Assembly: GCF_013155125.1 (NCBI RefSeq) | Contig: NZ_CP053564.1 | Location: 4,223,501 to 4,287,500, forward strand | DNA: 64,000 nucleotides | Direction of reading: 5' to 3' | DNA from: Pseudonocardia broussonetiae | Lineage (GTDB): Bacteria > Actinomycetota > Actinomycetes > Mycobacteriales > Pseudonocardiaceae | Shown: piece by piece, positions 27,349 through 36,500 of the stretch | How positions within the stretch are numbered: position 1 is the first letter of the stretch | Layout of the letters: each line of letters starts with the position of its first letter | The notes under the pieces: generated by a model | Seen by the model: the letters and a program-made list of their open reading frames with translations, nothing else | Database searches by the model: none | Told to the model about the DNA's origin: nothing | Program-made: the position numbers and the translations under genes

Positions 27349-28253
27349 CCCGTCCCGAGCCCCTGATCCGCCCGTCGCGGTCCGCGGTGCAGCGCTGCGC
27401 CGACCGGATCTCGTGCGCCTGCGCCGACCACGACGGACACGAGGTACCTGCACAGGTGCAGGACGCGCTGCGCGAACCGGGCTCACCGCTGCCTGCCGGG
27501 CTGCAGGTGGACCTCTCGGCGCGGCTGGGGCACGACTTCGGCAAGGTCCGCGTCCACGACGGCGAGCGGTCCACCGCGACCGCCCGCGAGCTGGGAGCGA
27601 AGGCGTTCACCCGGGGCGGGGACGTCGTGCTCGACCGTCGGCGGCTTCCCGCCGGGCGCGAGCGGGAGACGGTGCTCGTGCACGAGCTCGTCCACGCGGC
27701 ACAGCAGGAGGGGGAGCGCGGCGATCGGGTCGATCCCGCCCGTACGCCGGCCGAGGACCAGGCGGGCCGCATCGCCGACGACGTGATCGCGCGCCGGCCC
27801 GCGCCACACGGGCCCGTCGCGGACCGGGGCGAGCCCCCGCCGCCGCGTCCGGTGCCGCCGATCGCGGCGACCTGGGGCCTCGACCTGACCCCCCGCCGGG
27901 ACGGGGGCTTGGAGATCGCGGCCACCGGTCCGGGGCTCCCGACGCGGGCAGCGGGGGCGGTGACGGTCGAGCGCAGACCGGAGGGGTTCGTCCTGCGGGT
28001 GCCCGCACGCGCGCCGGTCGCGCTGCGACACCTGCCGAAGGCGCTGGCACGGATGCTCGCGGCGGCCGCAGCCGGGGGCGATCGCACCGCCGAGCTCGAG
28101 CCGCTCGCCGCCACGGAACTGCTGGCCGAGAGCGACCAACTGGCGATGGCGCTCACCCCCGCGGCACCGCTGGACCGGAGCGAGCTCCCGAGCACACCCT
28201 CCGGCGCAGCGCCGCCCGCGCGGCCGACGAGCCTCGGAAGGGATGAGCTGTGA
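27345..28253 (+). CDS. eCIS-core (DUF4157) protein, short form
   Basis: Residues of about 45-125 form the DUF4157 domain: LPAGLQVDLSARLGHDFGKV, RVHDGERSTATARELGAKAF, then the zincin-like HELVH at 113-117 followed by AAQQ. This domain marks eCIS-associated proteins and is often fused to toxins, possibly as a protease or loading signal. The N-terminus has a Cys cluster (CADRISCACADH). The C-terminal ~160 residues are a less conserved beta-containing region without a known toxin motif. It overlaps both neighbours by 4 bases. Confidence 0.85.
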   Translation: MTRPEPLIRPSRSAVQRCADRISCACADHDGHEVPAQVQDALREPGSPLPAGLQVDLSARLGHDFGKVRVHDGERSTATARELGAKAFTRGGDVVLDRRRLPAGRERETVLVHELVHAAQQEGERGDRVDPARTPAEDQAGRIADDVIARRPAPHGPVADRGEPPPPRPVPPIAATWGLDLTPRRDGGLEIAATGPGLPTRAAGAVTVERRPEGFVLRVPARAPVALRHLPKALARMLAAAAAGGDRTAELEPLAATELLAESDQLAMALTPAAPLDRSELPSTPSGAAPPARPTSLGRDEL

Positions 28254-31200
28254 GCGCCCCGACGGCGGAACGGCAGGCCCCGGCGCCTGTGCGGCGGCGG
28301 CCGGGCCGGGGCGCGGCGCGTCAGGCCGCGGTGGAGTTGCTCGACTCGCCGGGGCAATCGCTCGACCCCTGCGTACGCGCCGACGTCGAGCAGCTGCTGC
28401 CCGGCGCCGGTGTCGATCGTCTGGGCCTCGTCCGCATCCACACCGACGACACCGCCGCGGACGCGGCCGAGGCCGTCGGCGCCGCCGCGTTCGTGCTCGG
28501 CCGGCACGTCTACTTCGCGCGCGGCCGCTACAGCCCCGCGACCCCCGCGGGGCAACGGCTGCTGCTGCACGAGCTGACCCACGTACTGCAGCAGGAGACG
28601 GGCGACCGCGCCGACCCGGCCGTCGCGGTGTGCCGGGAGACCGAGGCCGACCTGCTCGCGTCGCCCGTCGGGGAGGGCCGGGCAGCGGTGCCGCGGCAGG
28701 AGCCGGTGACGTTGCCTGCCCTGCACTTCCGCGACGCCGTGCCCGTTCCGGTGCGGGCGTCGGTCCCGGTGGTCGACCTGCTGATGCGGCTCGTCGCGCG
28801 GACGCTGCGCACCGATCCCGACGACCGCGCCGGCCGCGTCGAGGCCCAGCTCGCCCGGCTCGACACGGGCCTGCGCACGGCGATCGCCGACCGGGCGGCG
28901 TCGGTGCTGAGCCCGCTGGAGTCCGGTCGGCTCGAGGCCGTACTGGAGCGCCTACACCCCGCAGGCGCGACGCTGTCCACCCCCGCGGCGCCGTCCACCG
29001 GTTCGACCGGTGACGAGGCCGCGCCCGCTGAGCCCGCCGCAGGCGAGCTCGCGGACGGCGACGCAGCCGACCCGAGAACCCCCGACGCCGACACTGCGAC
29101 GCCAGACCCGACCACGGCGGCGCCTGACACCACCCCGACCGTTGCGCGTGCCGCCCCAACGGCGGTCGAGGCGCCGGATCGATCAACGGCGCAGCGTGGG
29201 CCTGCGGACGACCGGACCGCAGCGAGCGGTGCTGCGCCCGGCACGGGCGGAGCAGGACCGGCGACGCAGGCGCCCGCCGGGGCCGCCACGGGCGACCCGG
29301 CAACCGCGGTCGTGAGCCCCGACGGCGGACGCCCGGCACCGGTTCCGCCGATCGCGGGCGGGCCACCACCGATCCCCGAGCCGCCGGCGGTGGCACCCGA
29401 CCAGGGACCGGAGGCGCCGCGGATCACGGATCCGGATGCTGCGCGGGCCGCCGTCGCCGCGGGCGGGCCACCGCCGCCAGCCCAGGCCGCTGCGCCCACG
29501 CCCGACGAGGGCGAGCGGCGCGCCGAGGCCGACGACTCGACTGTGCTCGACGCGGCGACCTCGGGTGGCCCGGAGGCAGCACCGGCAGGTGCCGATGCGG
29601 GTCCGGGCGAGAGCGCCGCCGATCAGGGTGATGCCGGAGGAGGCGCCGGACCTGGGACGGCCGCCGCTGAATCCGCAGCGACGGCATCGGCTCCAGCCGG
29701 GCCGGAGGCAGCACCGGCAGGCGGAAGCGTCGACAACGGTGCCGGCTCGGGCGGCGCGGGCAGGCCCGCCTCGGAAGCTGCCGCCGCCTCGCCCCAGGCG
29801 GCAGCGGCCTTGCCCCAGCCAGCCGCGGCGGAGCCGGGCGCTCAGCCGGAGCCGGAGGCGGCGGAAACGGCCGGACCGGAATCGGTCGAACCAGGTGCCG
29901 GCGGGGCACCCCCGTCCGACGCGACCGCGGATGCCGTCACCGCGCCCGAGCCGACCCACGCCGACCCGGCACCGGACCGCGCCGCAGCGGACGAGACTGC
30001 CGAGATCGAGGCCGAGCCGGGCGAGGCCGATGCGGACCAGTCCGGCGTCGAGGAGACCGGTGCGGACGGGTCCGTCGCCGAACCCGCAGCCGAACCCGGG
30101 CAGGCCGGCTGCGGACCGGGCGCCGCCGCGTCGGCGCCCCCCGCCCCGGAACCGGACGAGGCCGCAGCCGGCTGTGCCACCTCCGGCGGCGCCCCACCGG
30201 AAAAGGCGCCTGCCCCGCCGCCCGAGCCGGACCTGGCCTCGATGCCGCCCGACCAGGCGATGGCGACCGTCGCCGCGGCCCGGCCGACCGCTCTGGCCGC
30301 CGCGTTGCCGCGGGTCGGGGCCGCGGCGTCGAGCACCGTCGACACCCAGCGCGCCGCGAACGCCGCCGCGCCGCCCGAGCTGCAGCGTCCGTCGGGCGCC
30401 GCGGCCGGGCTCGACGTGAAGGCCCCGCCACCGGCCGTTCCCGACTCGGCACCGGCGGCCCCCGGGAAGGTCGACCGCGTCGCCTCGAACGCCGGCCCGC
30501 CACCGGCGCCCCCGGTCCCGGCCCCTGTGCCCGACCCCGCGGCCAGGTCGGCGACGGCGGGGGTGCCGCAGCCTCGCCTGCCCGGCGACGCGAAGCTCTC
30601 GGAGGCCGACCTGGCGAAGGTCAGCGACACCGTGGCGGCGATGCCGGTCCGCGATCCCGAGCTGGACGTCACGGTCGACACGGCGACGACCGTCGAGCTC
30701 ACCGGGCAGGCCGACCCCGCCCAGGTGGCAGGGCAGAAGGCGGCGCTGGACAAGCAGGCCACCCGGGCCGCCGCGCAGGGAGCGAAGGACGCCGCCGGGC
30801 CGCTGGGCGAGGCCGACATCCGCCCGCACGTCCCCGAGCAGACGCTGCGGGCCGCGCCGCCCGCCGAGGGCGCCACCTGCCCCGGCATGCCGAAACGGGG
30901 AGCTCCCGCCGGGGGAGCCGAGGGCCGCTCCGATACGGCCGTCGACGCGATCGCCGCCGAGCAGAGCGGTGAGCGGATCCGCGCGGCCACCGGCAAGGCG
31001 GGCTCCGACTTCGCCGCCTGCCGCACCGAGCACGACGAGCGGGCCGCCACGGAGCGGACCGACGCGCGCGCGGGGATCGACCAGCAGGTGCTCGCCAGCG
31101 GCACCGAGCAGGTCGGCCTGCGCGCCGACGCGGTCACCGACTCGATCGCCCTGCGCAACGACTGGACCGCCGAACAGCGCACCGCCGTCACCACCGCCGA

Positions 31201-33511
31201 CACCACGGCGACCGCAGCCGTCGGGACCGCCGACAAGGACGTCACCCGCAGGCGTCGCGCTGGCGAGGTCACCGCAGTGGGCCACGTGCAGGCCGGGAAC
31301 AAGGACATCACCGCTGCCCGCACCGACGCCGAGAAGAAGGCCCGGGCCGAGCGGGAGAAGGCGAAGAAGGAGGAGAGCGGCGGCGGGCTGCTCGGCTGGA
31401 TCGGCTCCAAGATCAGCGCGTTCCTCGACGGGATCAAGGCCGCCATCTCCGCGGCGTTCGACCTCGCCCGCAGGGCGGTGCGCGCCGCGATCGACAAGGC
31501 CAAGAAGCTCGCCACCGCCGCGATCGAGCTGGCCCGCAAGGCCGTCGTCGCAGCGATCGTGCTGGCCGGGGAGGTGATAGTCGCCGTCGGAGACGGGTTG
31601 CTCGCCGCGTTCCCCGAGACTCGCCGCAAGTTCCGCAAGCTGGTGCGCGATCGCGTCGAGAAGGCCGTCACCGCCGTCAACAAGGCGGCCGACGCGTTGC
31701 AGGCGGCGGTCCAGAAGGCCCTCGACGCGCTGGCGAGCGCGCTCGACTGCGCCCTGCAGTACCTAGAGGCCGGCTACCTCGCGGTCGTCGACGCCGTCGG
31801 CGCGGTGGTCAAGGGCGCGATCGACGCCGCGCGGGCGTTCATCGAGCAGCTCGCCGAGTGGGCCGACATCATCACCGACGTCGCCGCCGACCCCGTCGGC
31901 TGGCTGAAGAAGATGGGCACCGCCGCCTACGACGGCGTGCGCAACTGCCTCTGGGCGGCGCTCAAGCGCGCGGTCAAGGAGTGGTTCCACAGCAAGGTGG
32001 AGGAGGTCGTCGGCGTCGGCCGGGCGATCATCGACGTGCTGATCCGCGGCTGCCTCAGCTTCGCCGACATCGCCCGCATGGTGTGGGAGGGGATCAAGGC
32101 CGCCATCCCCGGGATCCTGATCCAGCTGATCGTCGAGAAGCTGGTGGCCCTGATCGTCCCGGCGGGTGCCGCGCTCAGCCTGATCATCGACGGGTTGCGC
32201 GCCGCCTGGGGGGCGGCGAGCCGGATCCTCGCCGCGTTCCGGAAGTTCATGGCGTTCCTCAAGGCGGTCAAGACCGGGCAGGCCGCAGGCGACTTCGCCG
32301 CGCTCGTCGCCGCCGCGGCCGTGGCGGTGCTGGACTTCCTCTCCAACTTCCTCGTCGGACGGCTGAAGGGTGCCGCGACCGGCGTCGGCGCGGGCCTCAA
32401 GGCGATGGCCGGGCGGATCGGCAGGGGCCTGGCCAAGGCCGGACGAGGGGTGGCTGGCGGGGTGCGCCGCGTTGCGGGTGCCGTCGGGCGGGGAGTGGGC
32501 CGTACCGCGAGCGCGCTCAACCCGCGCCGCCTCGCCGGTGCCGTCGCCCGGTCGAGTATCCGGCAGGCGGGATCGGCACGCAGGCGCGGGGCGGAGGCTT
32601 GGAAGAAGGTCAAGGACTGGCGGGAGCGGCGGCGGCAGCGAGCGTTGGAGCGCAAGAGGGAGAAGCAACGCCGGAAGGAGGAGCGCAGGCGCAAGGCGCC
32701 GGAGGAGACCCGCAGGCGCATCGAGGAGCTCCTCGCCCGGGGGGTCGGGCGGGTGCGGCTGGCGGTGGAGCTGTTCCGGCTCAAGCGGAAGTACGGCTGG
32801 CGGGTCCTCAAAGCCGTTCCCGGCTCCGGTCCGCTGGAGTTCGACGTCGACGGAGCAATGAGTCCCGGAACGAAGCTGACCAGCGGCTCGTACCAGGTCA
32901 AGATCGTCCAGACCCGGCGTACGGAGCGGCTCGCGGTCACCCCGAGGGGCGAGAAGGCCGCGGCGGACTTCCAGAAGTACGAGCAGGCCGTGCGCCGCGG
33001 ATACCTCACGAAGCTCACCGACAAGCTCCTCTCCCCGCGCGCGGTCGAGTTCGTCGTCGGCAGCAAGAAGAGGTCGACCCTCGACACCGTCCGGGTGCAG
33101 CAGCAGCGCGGCCTGAAGAAGGGCCGGATCGGGGGATCGACGCAGCCGCTCGTGCCCGACGCCATCGCGGAGGTCTACGACGAGTCGCCCAGCAGGAAGG
33201 GCGCGCAGCCCACCGAGGTCCACGCGTTCGAGATCACCCTCGATGCCGACTGGACGTGCGTCGGCAAGGGCAAGGGGCTGGCGACGCACAAGGAGAAGCA
33301 GTCGTTCGAGACGATCTACACGCTGGCCACCAGGTATCCGAACGCAAAGATCGTCTACTTCATCATCTGCCCCCGCCCGCCCTCGGACCACGCGAAGCAG
33401 TACCTGGAGAACCAGGTACTCGGTCCACCCCCGCGCGGAGCCGGACTCGGCTCGCGCGTCACGGTGCGCTGGCACATCGTCGGCACGACGGGTGGGGGTC
33501 GCGAGTCATGA
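28250..33511 (+). CDS. Large eCIS-core (DUF4157) protein with helical body and distinct C-terminal domain: candidate cargo toxin (1753 aa)
   Basis: The DUF4157 domain is at the N-terminus, with HELTH at 107-111. Residues of about 240-800 are Pro/Ala/Glu-rich and disordered. About 1030-1410 is a run of amphipathic, hydrophobic helices (GWIGSKISAFLDGIKAAISA, then IPGILIQLIVEKLVALIVPA) that could insert in a membrane. A very basic linker (about 1420-1500) follows. The last ~230 residues are a separate alpha/beta domain with Asp1637 in VPDAIAEV and Glu1661 in HAFEITL, spaced somewhat like PD-(D/E)xK nucleases but with Thr where Lys is expected. A delivered toxin is the leading reading; a tape-measure role for the helical body is an alternative. 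Confidence 0.82.
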   Translation: MSAPTAERQAPAPVRRRPGRGAARQAAVELLDSPGQSLDPCVRADVEQLLPGAGVDRLGLVRIHTDDTAADAAEAVGAAAFVLGRHVYFARGRYSPATPAGQRLLLHELTHVLQQETGDRADPAVAVCRETEADLLASPVGEGRAAVPRQEPVTLPALHFRDAVPVPVRASVPVVDLLMRLVARTLRTDPDDRAGRVEAQLARLDTGLRTAIADRAASVLSPLESGRLEAVLERLHPAGATLSTPAAPSTGSTGDEAAPAEPAAGELADGDAADPRTPDADTATPDPTTAAPDTTPTVARAAPTAVEAPDRSTAQRGPADDRTAASGAAPGTGGAGPATQAPAGAATGDPATAVVSPDGGRPAPVPPIAGGPPPIPEPPAVAPDQGPEAPRITDPDAARAAVAAGGPPPPAQAAAPTPDEGERRAEADDSTVLDAATSGGPEAAPAGADAGPGESAADQGDAGGGAGPGTAAAESAATASAPAGPEAAPAGGSVDNGAGSGGAGRPASEAAAASPQAAAALPQPAAAEPGAQPEPEAAETAGPESVEPGAGGAPPSDATADAVTAPEPTHADPAPDRAAADETAEIEAEPGEADADQSGVEETGADGSVAEPAAEPGQAGCGPGAAASAPPAPEPDEAAAGCATSGGAPPEKAPAPPPEPDLASMPPDQAMATVAAARPTALAAALPRVGAAASSTVDTQRAANAAAPPELQRPSGAAAGLDVKAPPPAVPDSAPAAPGKVDRVASNAGPPPAPPVPAPVPDPAARSATAGVPQPRLPGDAKLSEADLAKVSDTVAAMPVRDPELDVTVDTATTVELTGQADPAQVAGQKAALDKQATRAAAQGAKDAAGPLGEADIRPHVPEQTLRAAPPAEGATCPGMPKRGAPAGGAEGRSDTAVDAIAAEQSGERIRAATGKAGSDFAACRTEHDERAATERTDARAGIDQQVLASGTEQVGLRADAVTDSIALRNDWTAEQRTAVTTADTTATAAVGTADKDVTRRRRAGEVTAVGHVQAGNKDITAARTDAEKKARAEREKAKKEESGGGLLGWIGSKISAFLDGIKAAISAAFDLARRAVRAAIDKAKKLATAAIELARKAVVAAIVLAGEVIVAVGDGLLAAFPETRRKFRKLVRDRVEKAVTAVNKAADALQAAVQKALDALASALDCALQYLEAGYLAVVDAVGAVVKGAIDAARAFIEQLAEWADIITDVAADPVGWLKKMGTAAYDGVRNCLWAALKRAVKEWFHSKVEEVVGVGRAIIDVLIRGCLSFADIARMVWEGIKAAIPGILIQLIVEKLVALIVPAGAALSLIIDGLRAAWGAASRILAAFRKFMAFLKAVKTGQAAGDFAALVAAAAVAVLDFLSNFLVGRLKGAATGVGAGLKAMAGRIGRGLAKAGRGVAGGVRRVAGAVGRGVGRTASALNPRRLAGAVARSSIRQAGSARRRGAEAWKKVKDWRERRRQRALERKREKQRRKEERRRKAPEETRRRIEELLARGVGRVRLAVELFRLKRKYGWRVLKAVPGSGPLEFDVDGAMSPGTKLTSGSYQVKIVQTRRTERLAVTPRGEKAAADFQKYEQAVRRGYLTKLTDKLLSPRAVEFVVGSKKRSTLDTVRVQQQRGLKKGRIGGSTQPLVPDAIAEVYDESPSRKGAQPTEVHAFEITLDADWTCVGKGKGLATHKEKQSFETIYTLATRYPNAKIVYFIICPRPPSDHAKQYLENQVLGPPPRGAGLGSRVTVRWHIVGTTGGGRES

Positions 33512-34167
33512 CCACCGGCTTCCCCCGGTCTCCCAAGACCCTCAGCGGCGGGATCGTGCTGGTCGATCCCGCGACGTCGGCGGTGCGGCGGATCGTCGTG
33601 CTGCAGTACAACCCCGACACCCTCAGCCGCACGCTGCAGGTGCAGGGCTCAGGCGCCGAGTCCGGCGACCGCGTGGACGTGCTGCGGCTCAAGGGCGCCC
33701 CCGTTCAGACGATCAAGCTCGATGCCGAGCTCGACGCCGGCGACCAGCTCGAGCAGCCCGACGCGCACCCGCAGGCCGTGCAGCTGGGGATCGCGCCGCA
33801 GATCGCGGCACTGGAGGCGTGCGTCTACCCGGCCAGCGCGACGGTGCTGGCGAACGAGGCGCTCGCCGCGTCGGGCTCGCTGGAGATCCTGCCCGCCGAG
33901 GCCGCCCTCACCCTGTTCGTGTGGGGTGCGCGGCGGATCCTGCCGGTGCGCGTCGCCGAGCTGTCGGTCACCGAGGAGGCGTTCGACCCGGCGCTCAACC
34001 CGATCCGGGCCAAGGTCACCCTCGGGCTGCGGGTGCTCGGCACCAACGACGTCCCGCGGGGGCACCGGGCCGCGGCGCTGTTCATGGCCCACCACCAGTC
34101 GATCGAACGGCTCGCCGCGAGCACGTCGGGCCAGCTCGCCGCACTCGGGATCGGGAGGTTGCCGTGA
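33508..34167 (+). CDS. CIS tube/spike adaptor protein (Pvc7/Afp7-type)
   Basis: The ATG overlaps the toxin-gene stop (ATGA) and gives 219 residues. The pattern VVLQYNPDTLSRTLQVQG, then TIKLDAELDAGDQLEQP, then GIAPQIAALEACVYP, LTLFVWGARRILPVRVAELSVTEEAFDP matches the CIS tube protein N-terminal family. In PVC this protein lies between spike and tube. In many homologues a LysM domain is fused at its C-terminus; here LysM is in the separate next gene. Confidence 0.88.
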   Translation: MTTGFPRSPKTLSGGIVLVDPATSAVRRIVVLQYNPDTLSRTLQVQGSGAESGDRVDVLRLKGAPVQTIKLDAELDAGDQLEQPDAHPQAVQLGIAPQIAALEACVYPASATVLANEALAASGSLEILPAEAALTLFVWGARRILPVRVAELSVTEEAFDPALNPIRAKVTLGLRVLGTNDVPRGHRAAALFMAHHQSIERLAASTSGQLAALGIGRLP

Positions 34168-34520
34168 CCGCACCCCAGGGCCCACCCCCTGCCTTGACGG
34201 CCCCCGCGCCACCGGGCTACCCGGCCAACAGCCGCTACGCAGGCGTCCCGACGGTCACCCGCACCTTGGCCGACGGCCGGACCGTGACGTTCTTGCGGGC
34301 CCGGATCGTCCCCCGGCCCGAGGCGTTCGCGACGATGAGCGAGCACACCGTCGCCCCGCACGACCGGCTCGACACCCTCGCTGCCACCTACCACGGCGAC
34401 TCCGAGCTGTGGTGGCGCATCGCCGACGCCAATGCCGCGGTCGACCCCGACGACCTGCTCGCCGCGGGGACGCGGATCCGCATCGGGCATCCCGAGGGGC
34501 TCCCGGGGGTGCCCCTGTGA
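34164..34520 (+). CDS. LysM-like baseplate protein (118 aa)
   Basis: A GTG overlapping the previous stop starts a 118-residue protein whose second half has a LysM-like fold: HTVAPHDRLDTLAATYHGDSELWWRIADANA, then a return strand ending in RIRIGHPEG. This matches the gp53/LysM-type baseplate module that stabilises the inner baseplate around the spike. Coupled by GTGA to the next gene. The LysM here is probably structural, not peptidoglycan binding. Confidence 0.85.
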   Translation: MTAPQGPPPALTAPAPPGYPANSRYAGVPTVTRTLADGRTVTFLRARIVPRPEAFATMSEHTVAPHDRLDTLAATYHGDSELWWRIADANAAVDPDDLLAAGTRIRIGHPEGLPGVPL

Positions 34521-35641
34521 TCTCCACGCTGCGCCTGAGCCTCCTGATCGGCCCGGTGGTCGCCACGCCGGCGCCCGCATCGGTCGTGGACGCGTTCACC
34601 GGCGCGCAGGTCACCGTCACGGCGGGGCAGCGCAGCGGGTTCCAACTGACGTTCGCGCTCAGCCGCCGCTCGCCGCTGTCGACGTCGATGATCCCGGGGG
34701 GCTACTTCGACCCGGGGATCCGCGTGATCCTCGTCGTCACCGTCAACGGCGTCCCCACCCCCGTGATCGACGGGTTGATCACGCGCCAGGAGGTGGGGGT
34801 CAGCGACGGGATCGGGCAGTCGGTGCTGACGGTCACCGGCGAGGACGTCAGCGTCGCGATGGACCTGGTCAAGTGGAAGAACATCTGGATGCCACCGGTG
34901 CCGGCGTTCGCGCGGGTCGCGACGATCATCGGCTTCTACGGGGTGCTGGGCATGGTGCCGTTCCCGGTACCGGAGCTGTTCCCGTCGCTCCCGGCGGTGG
35001 CGAGCCCGGGCGAGCCGGTGCAGGGCACGCACCTCGAGTACGTGAACAAGCTGGCCAAGGACAACGGCTACGTGTTCTACGTCGAGCCCGGCCCGAAGCC
35101 CGGCATGAACATCGCCTACTGGGGACCGGAGGTCCGCATCGGCATGCCGCAACCCGCGCTGCAGGTCGGGGCGGACGCCCGGTCCAACGTCAGCTCGCTC
35201 AACTTCAGCTTCGACGGGCTGCAGCGCACCAACTGGTTCGCGTTCGTCCAGGAGCCGATCACGAAGATCCCGATCCCGATCCCGGTGCCGGGGATCGACC
35301 CGCTGCGCCCCCCGCTGGCGGCGCGGCCTGCCACGGCACTGCGGTTCGCCGCGCTGGACGACTCCGCCAAGGACGGCGTGCCTGCGGCGATCGCGAAGGC
35401 GCTGGCCAGGGCGTCGGAGTCGTCGGACGCCGTGACGGGGCAGGGGCAGCTCGACGTCGCCCGCTACGGCCGCGTGCTCAAGGCCAGGGCGCTGGTCGGT
35501 GTCCGCGGCGCCGGGACGGCCTACGACGGCCTGTACTACGTCAAGAGCGTCACCCATTCGATCAAGCGTGGCGAGTACACGCAGTCGTTCACGCTCGCCC
35601 GCAACGGCCTGATCCCGATCACTCCCACGGTGGTGCCATGA
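34517..35641 (+). CDS. Spike/hub protein, late-control gpD (VgrG N-terminal) type (Pvc8-like)
   Basis: The 374-residue product starts at a GTG overlapping the LysM stop and reads like gp27/gpD hub proteins: an early beta domain (FQLTFALSRRSPLSTSM, then VTVNGVPTPVIDGLITRQEV), LEYVNKLAKDNGYVFYVEPG in the middle, and a final domain with YDGLYYVKSVTHSIKRGEYTQSFTLARNGL, typical of the family's end. It forms the trimeric hub below the tube. The OB-fold part is in the next gene, so hub and OB domain are split into two proteins. Confidence 0.9.
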   Translation: MISTLRLSLLIGPVVATPAPASVVDAFTGAQVTVTAGQRSGFQLTFALSRRSPLSTSMIPGGYFDPGIRVILVVTVNGVPTPVIDGLITRQEVGVSDGIGQSVLTVTGEDVSVAMDLVKWKNIWMPPVPAFARVATIIGFYGVLGMVPFPVPELFPSLPAVASPGEPVQGTHLEYVNKLAKDNGYVFYVEPGPKPGMNIAYWGPEVRIGMPQPALQVGADARSNVSSLNFSFDGLQRTNWFAFVQEPITKIPIPIPVPGIDPLRPPLAARPATALRFAALDDSAKDGVPAAIAKALARASESSDAVTGQGQLDVARYGRVLKARALVGVRGAGTAYDGLYYVKSVTHSIKRGEYTQSFTLARNGLIPITPTVVP

Positions 35642-36165
35642 GCCCGACGTCCGCGCCCGCCAACCGCTACTACGGCAAGTACCGAGGGGTGGTCGTCAAT
35701 GCCGAGGATCCCGAACGCCGCGGCCGGCTGATGGCGACCGTCCCCGATGTGCTCGGGCTGGTGCCCTCGACGTGGGCGATGCCGTGCCTGCCGTTCGCGG
35801 GCATCCAGAGCGGAACCTTCATGGTCCCACCGATGGGGGCCGGGATCTGGATGGAGTTCGAGCAGGGCGAGATCGCCTACCCGATCTGGACGGGTTGCTG
35901 GTGGGGCTCGGGCGCGGAGGTGCCCGCGCTCGCGCAGGCGGCCCCGGCGAGCGTGTCGAAGGTGGTGGTGCAGACGACCGGGCAGAACACGCTGATGCTC
36001 TCCGACGTGCCCGGCCCGACAGGCGGGATCCTGCTCAAGACCACCACGGGCGCGCTGATCTCGGTGAACGACACCGGCATCACGATCTCCAACGGCAAGG
36101 GCGCCACGATCGTCATGTCCGGCCCGACGGTCACCGTCAACGCGGGAGCTCTGACGATCACATGA
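35638..36165 (+). CDS. Baseplate spike OB-fold protein (gp5/gpV-type)
   Basis: The 175-residue protein begins with the OB-fold of phage gpV and VgrG proteins (YYGKYRGVVVNAEDPERRGRL, MPCLPFAGI, then GAGIWMEFEQGEIAYPIWTG) and ends in a repetitive beta-rich segment (GGILLKTTTGALISVNDTGI) that would form the triangular beta-helix needle. It is the other half of the split VgrG-like spike. It overlaps both neighbours by 4 bases. Confidence 0.9.
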   Translation: MSPTSAPANRYYGKYRGVVVNAEDPERRGRLMATVPDVLGLVPSTWAMPCLPFAGIQSGTFMVPPMGAGIWMEFEQGEIAYPIWTGCWWGSGAEVPALAQAAPASVSKVVVQTTGQNTLMLSDVPGPTGGILLKTTTGALISVNDTGITISNGKGATIVMSGPTVTVNAGALTIT

Positions 36166-36500
36166 CGACTGGGCCCGTCGTCCACGTGGGTGCCGGGGTG
36201 AGCTGCTCGCACGGCGGGCCGGCCACCGTCCTCCCTGGCAACCCGCGCGTGCTGGTCGGCGGCCAGCCCGTCGCCACGCTGTCGGACACGTTCATGATCG
36301 CCGGCTGCGCGTTCTCGACGCCGGCCACCGGACCGCACCCCTGCGTCAAGATCCAGTGGCTCACGCCGGCGGCCCGGGTGCTGGCGGGGGGCCAGCCGCT
36401 GATCACCCAGGGAAGCAGCGGGCTCGGCCTCGCCGCCGACCAGCTGCCGCAGGGCCCGCCGATCGCCTCCGCGGTCCAGCCGAGGGTGGTGGCCCAGTGA
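36162..36500 (+). CDS. PAAR-like spike-tip protein (Pvc10-type)
   Basis: The 112-residue product has PAAR-type features: GAGVSCSHGGPATVLPGNPRVLVGGQPVATLSD, a Cys near residue 50 (AGCAFSTPATGPHPCV) and VLAGGQPLITQ repeats. The Cys and His residues (SCSHGG, then Cys in AGC and HPCV) could hold the metal at the needle tip. Such proteins sharpen the spike and can carry effectors. It lies between the OB-fold spike and gp25, coupled on both sides. Confidence 0.85.
   Translation: MTTGPVVHVGAGVSCSHGGPATVLPGNPRVLVGGQPVATLSDTFMIAGCAFSTPATGPHPCVKIQWLTPAARVLAGGQPLITQGSSGLGLAADQLPQGPPIASAVQPRVVAQ

Noticed and set aside
29183..31285. A 700-codon Gly/Arg-rich minus-strand frame opposite the disordered part of the large DUF4157 protein
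   Set aside because: It mirrors the Pro/Ala/Glu-rich repeats of the plus-strand protein and has no ribosome-binding site or domain of its own.
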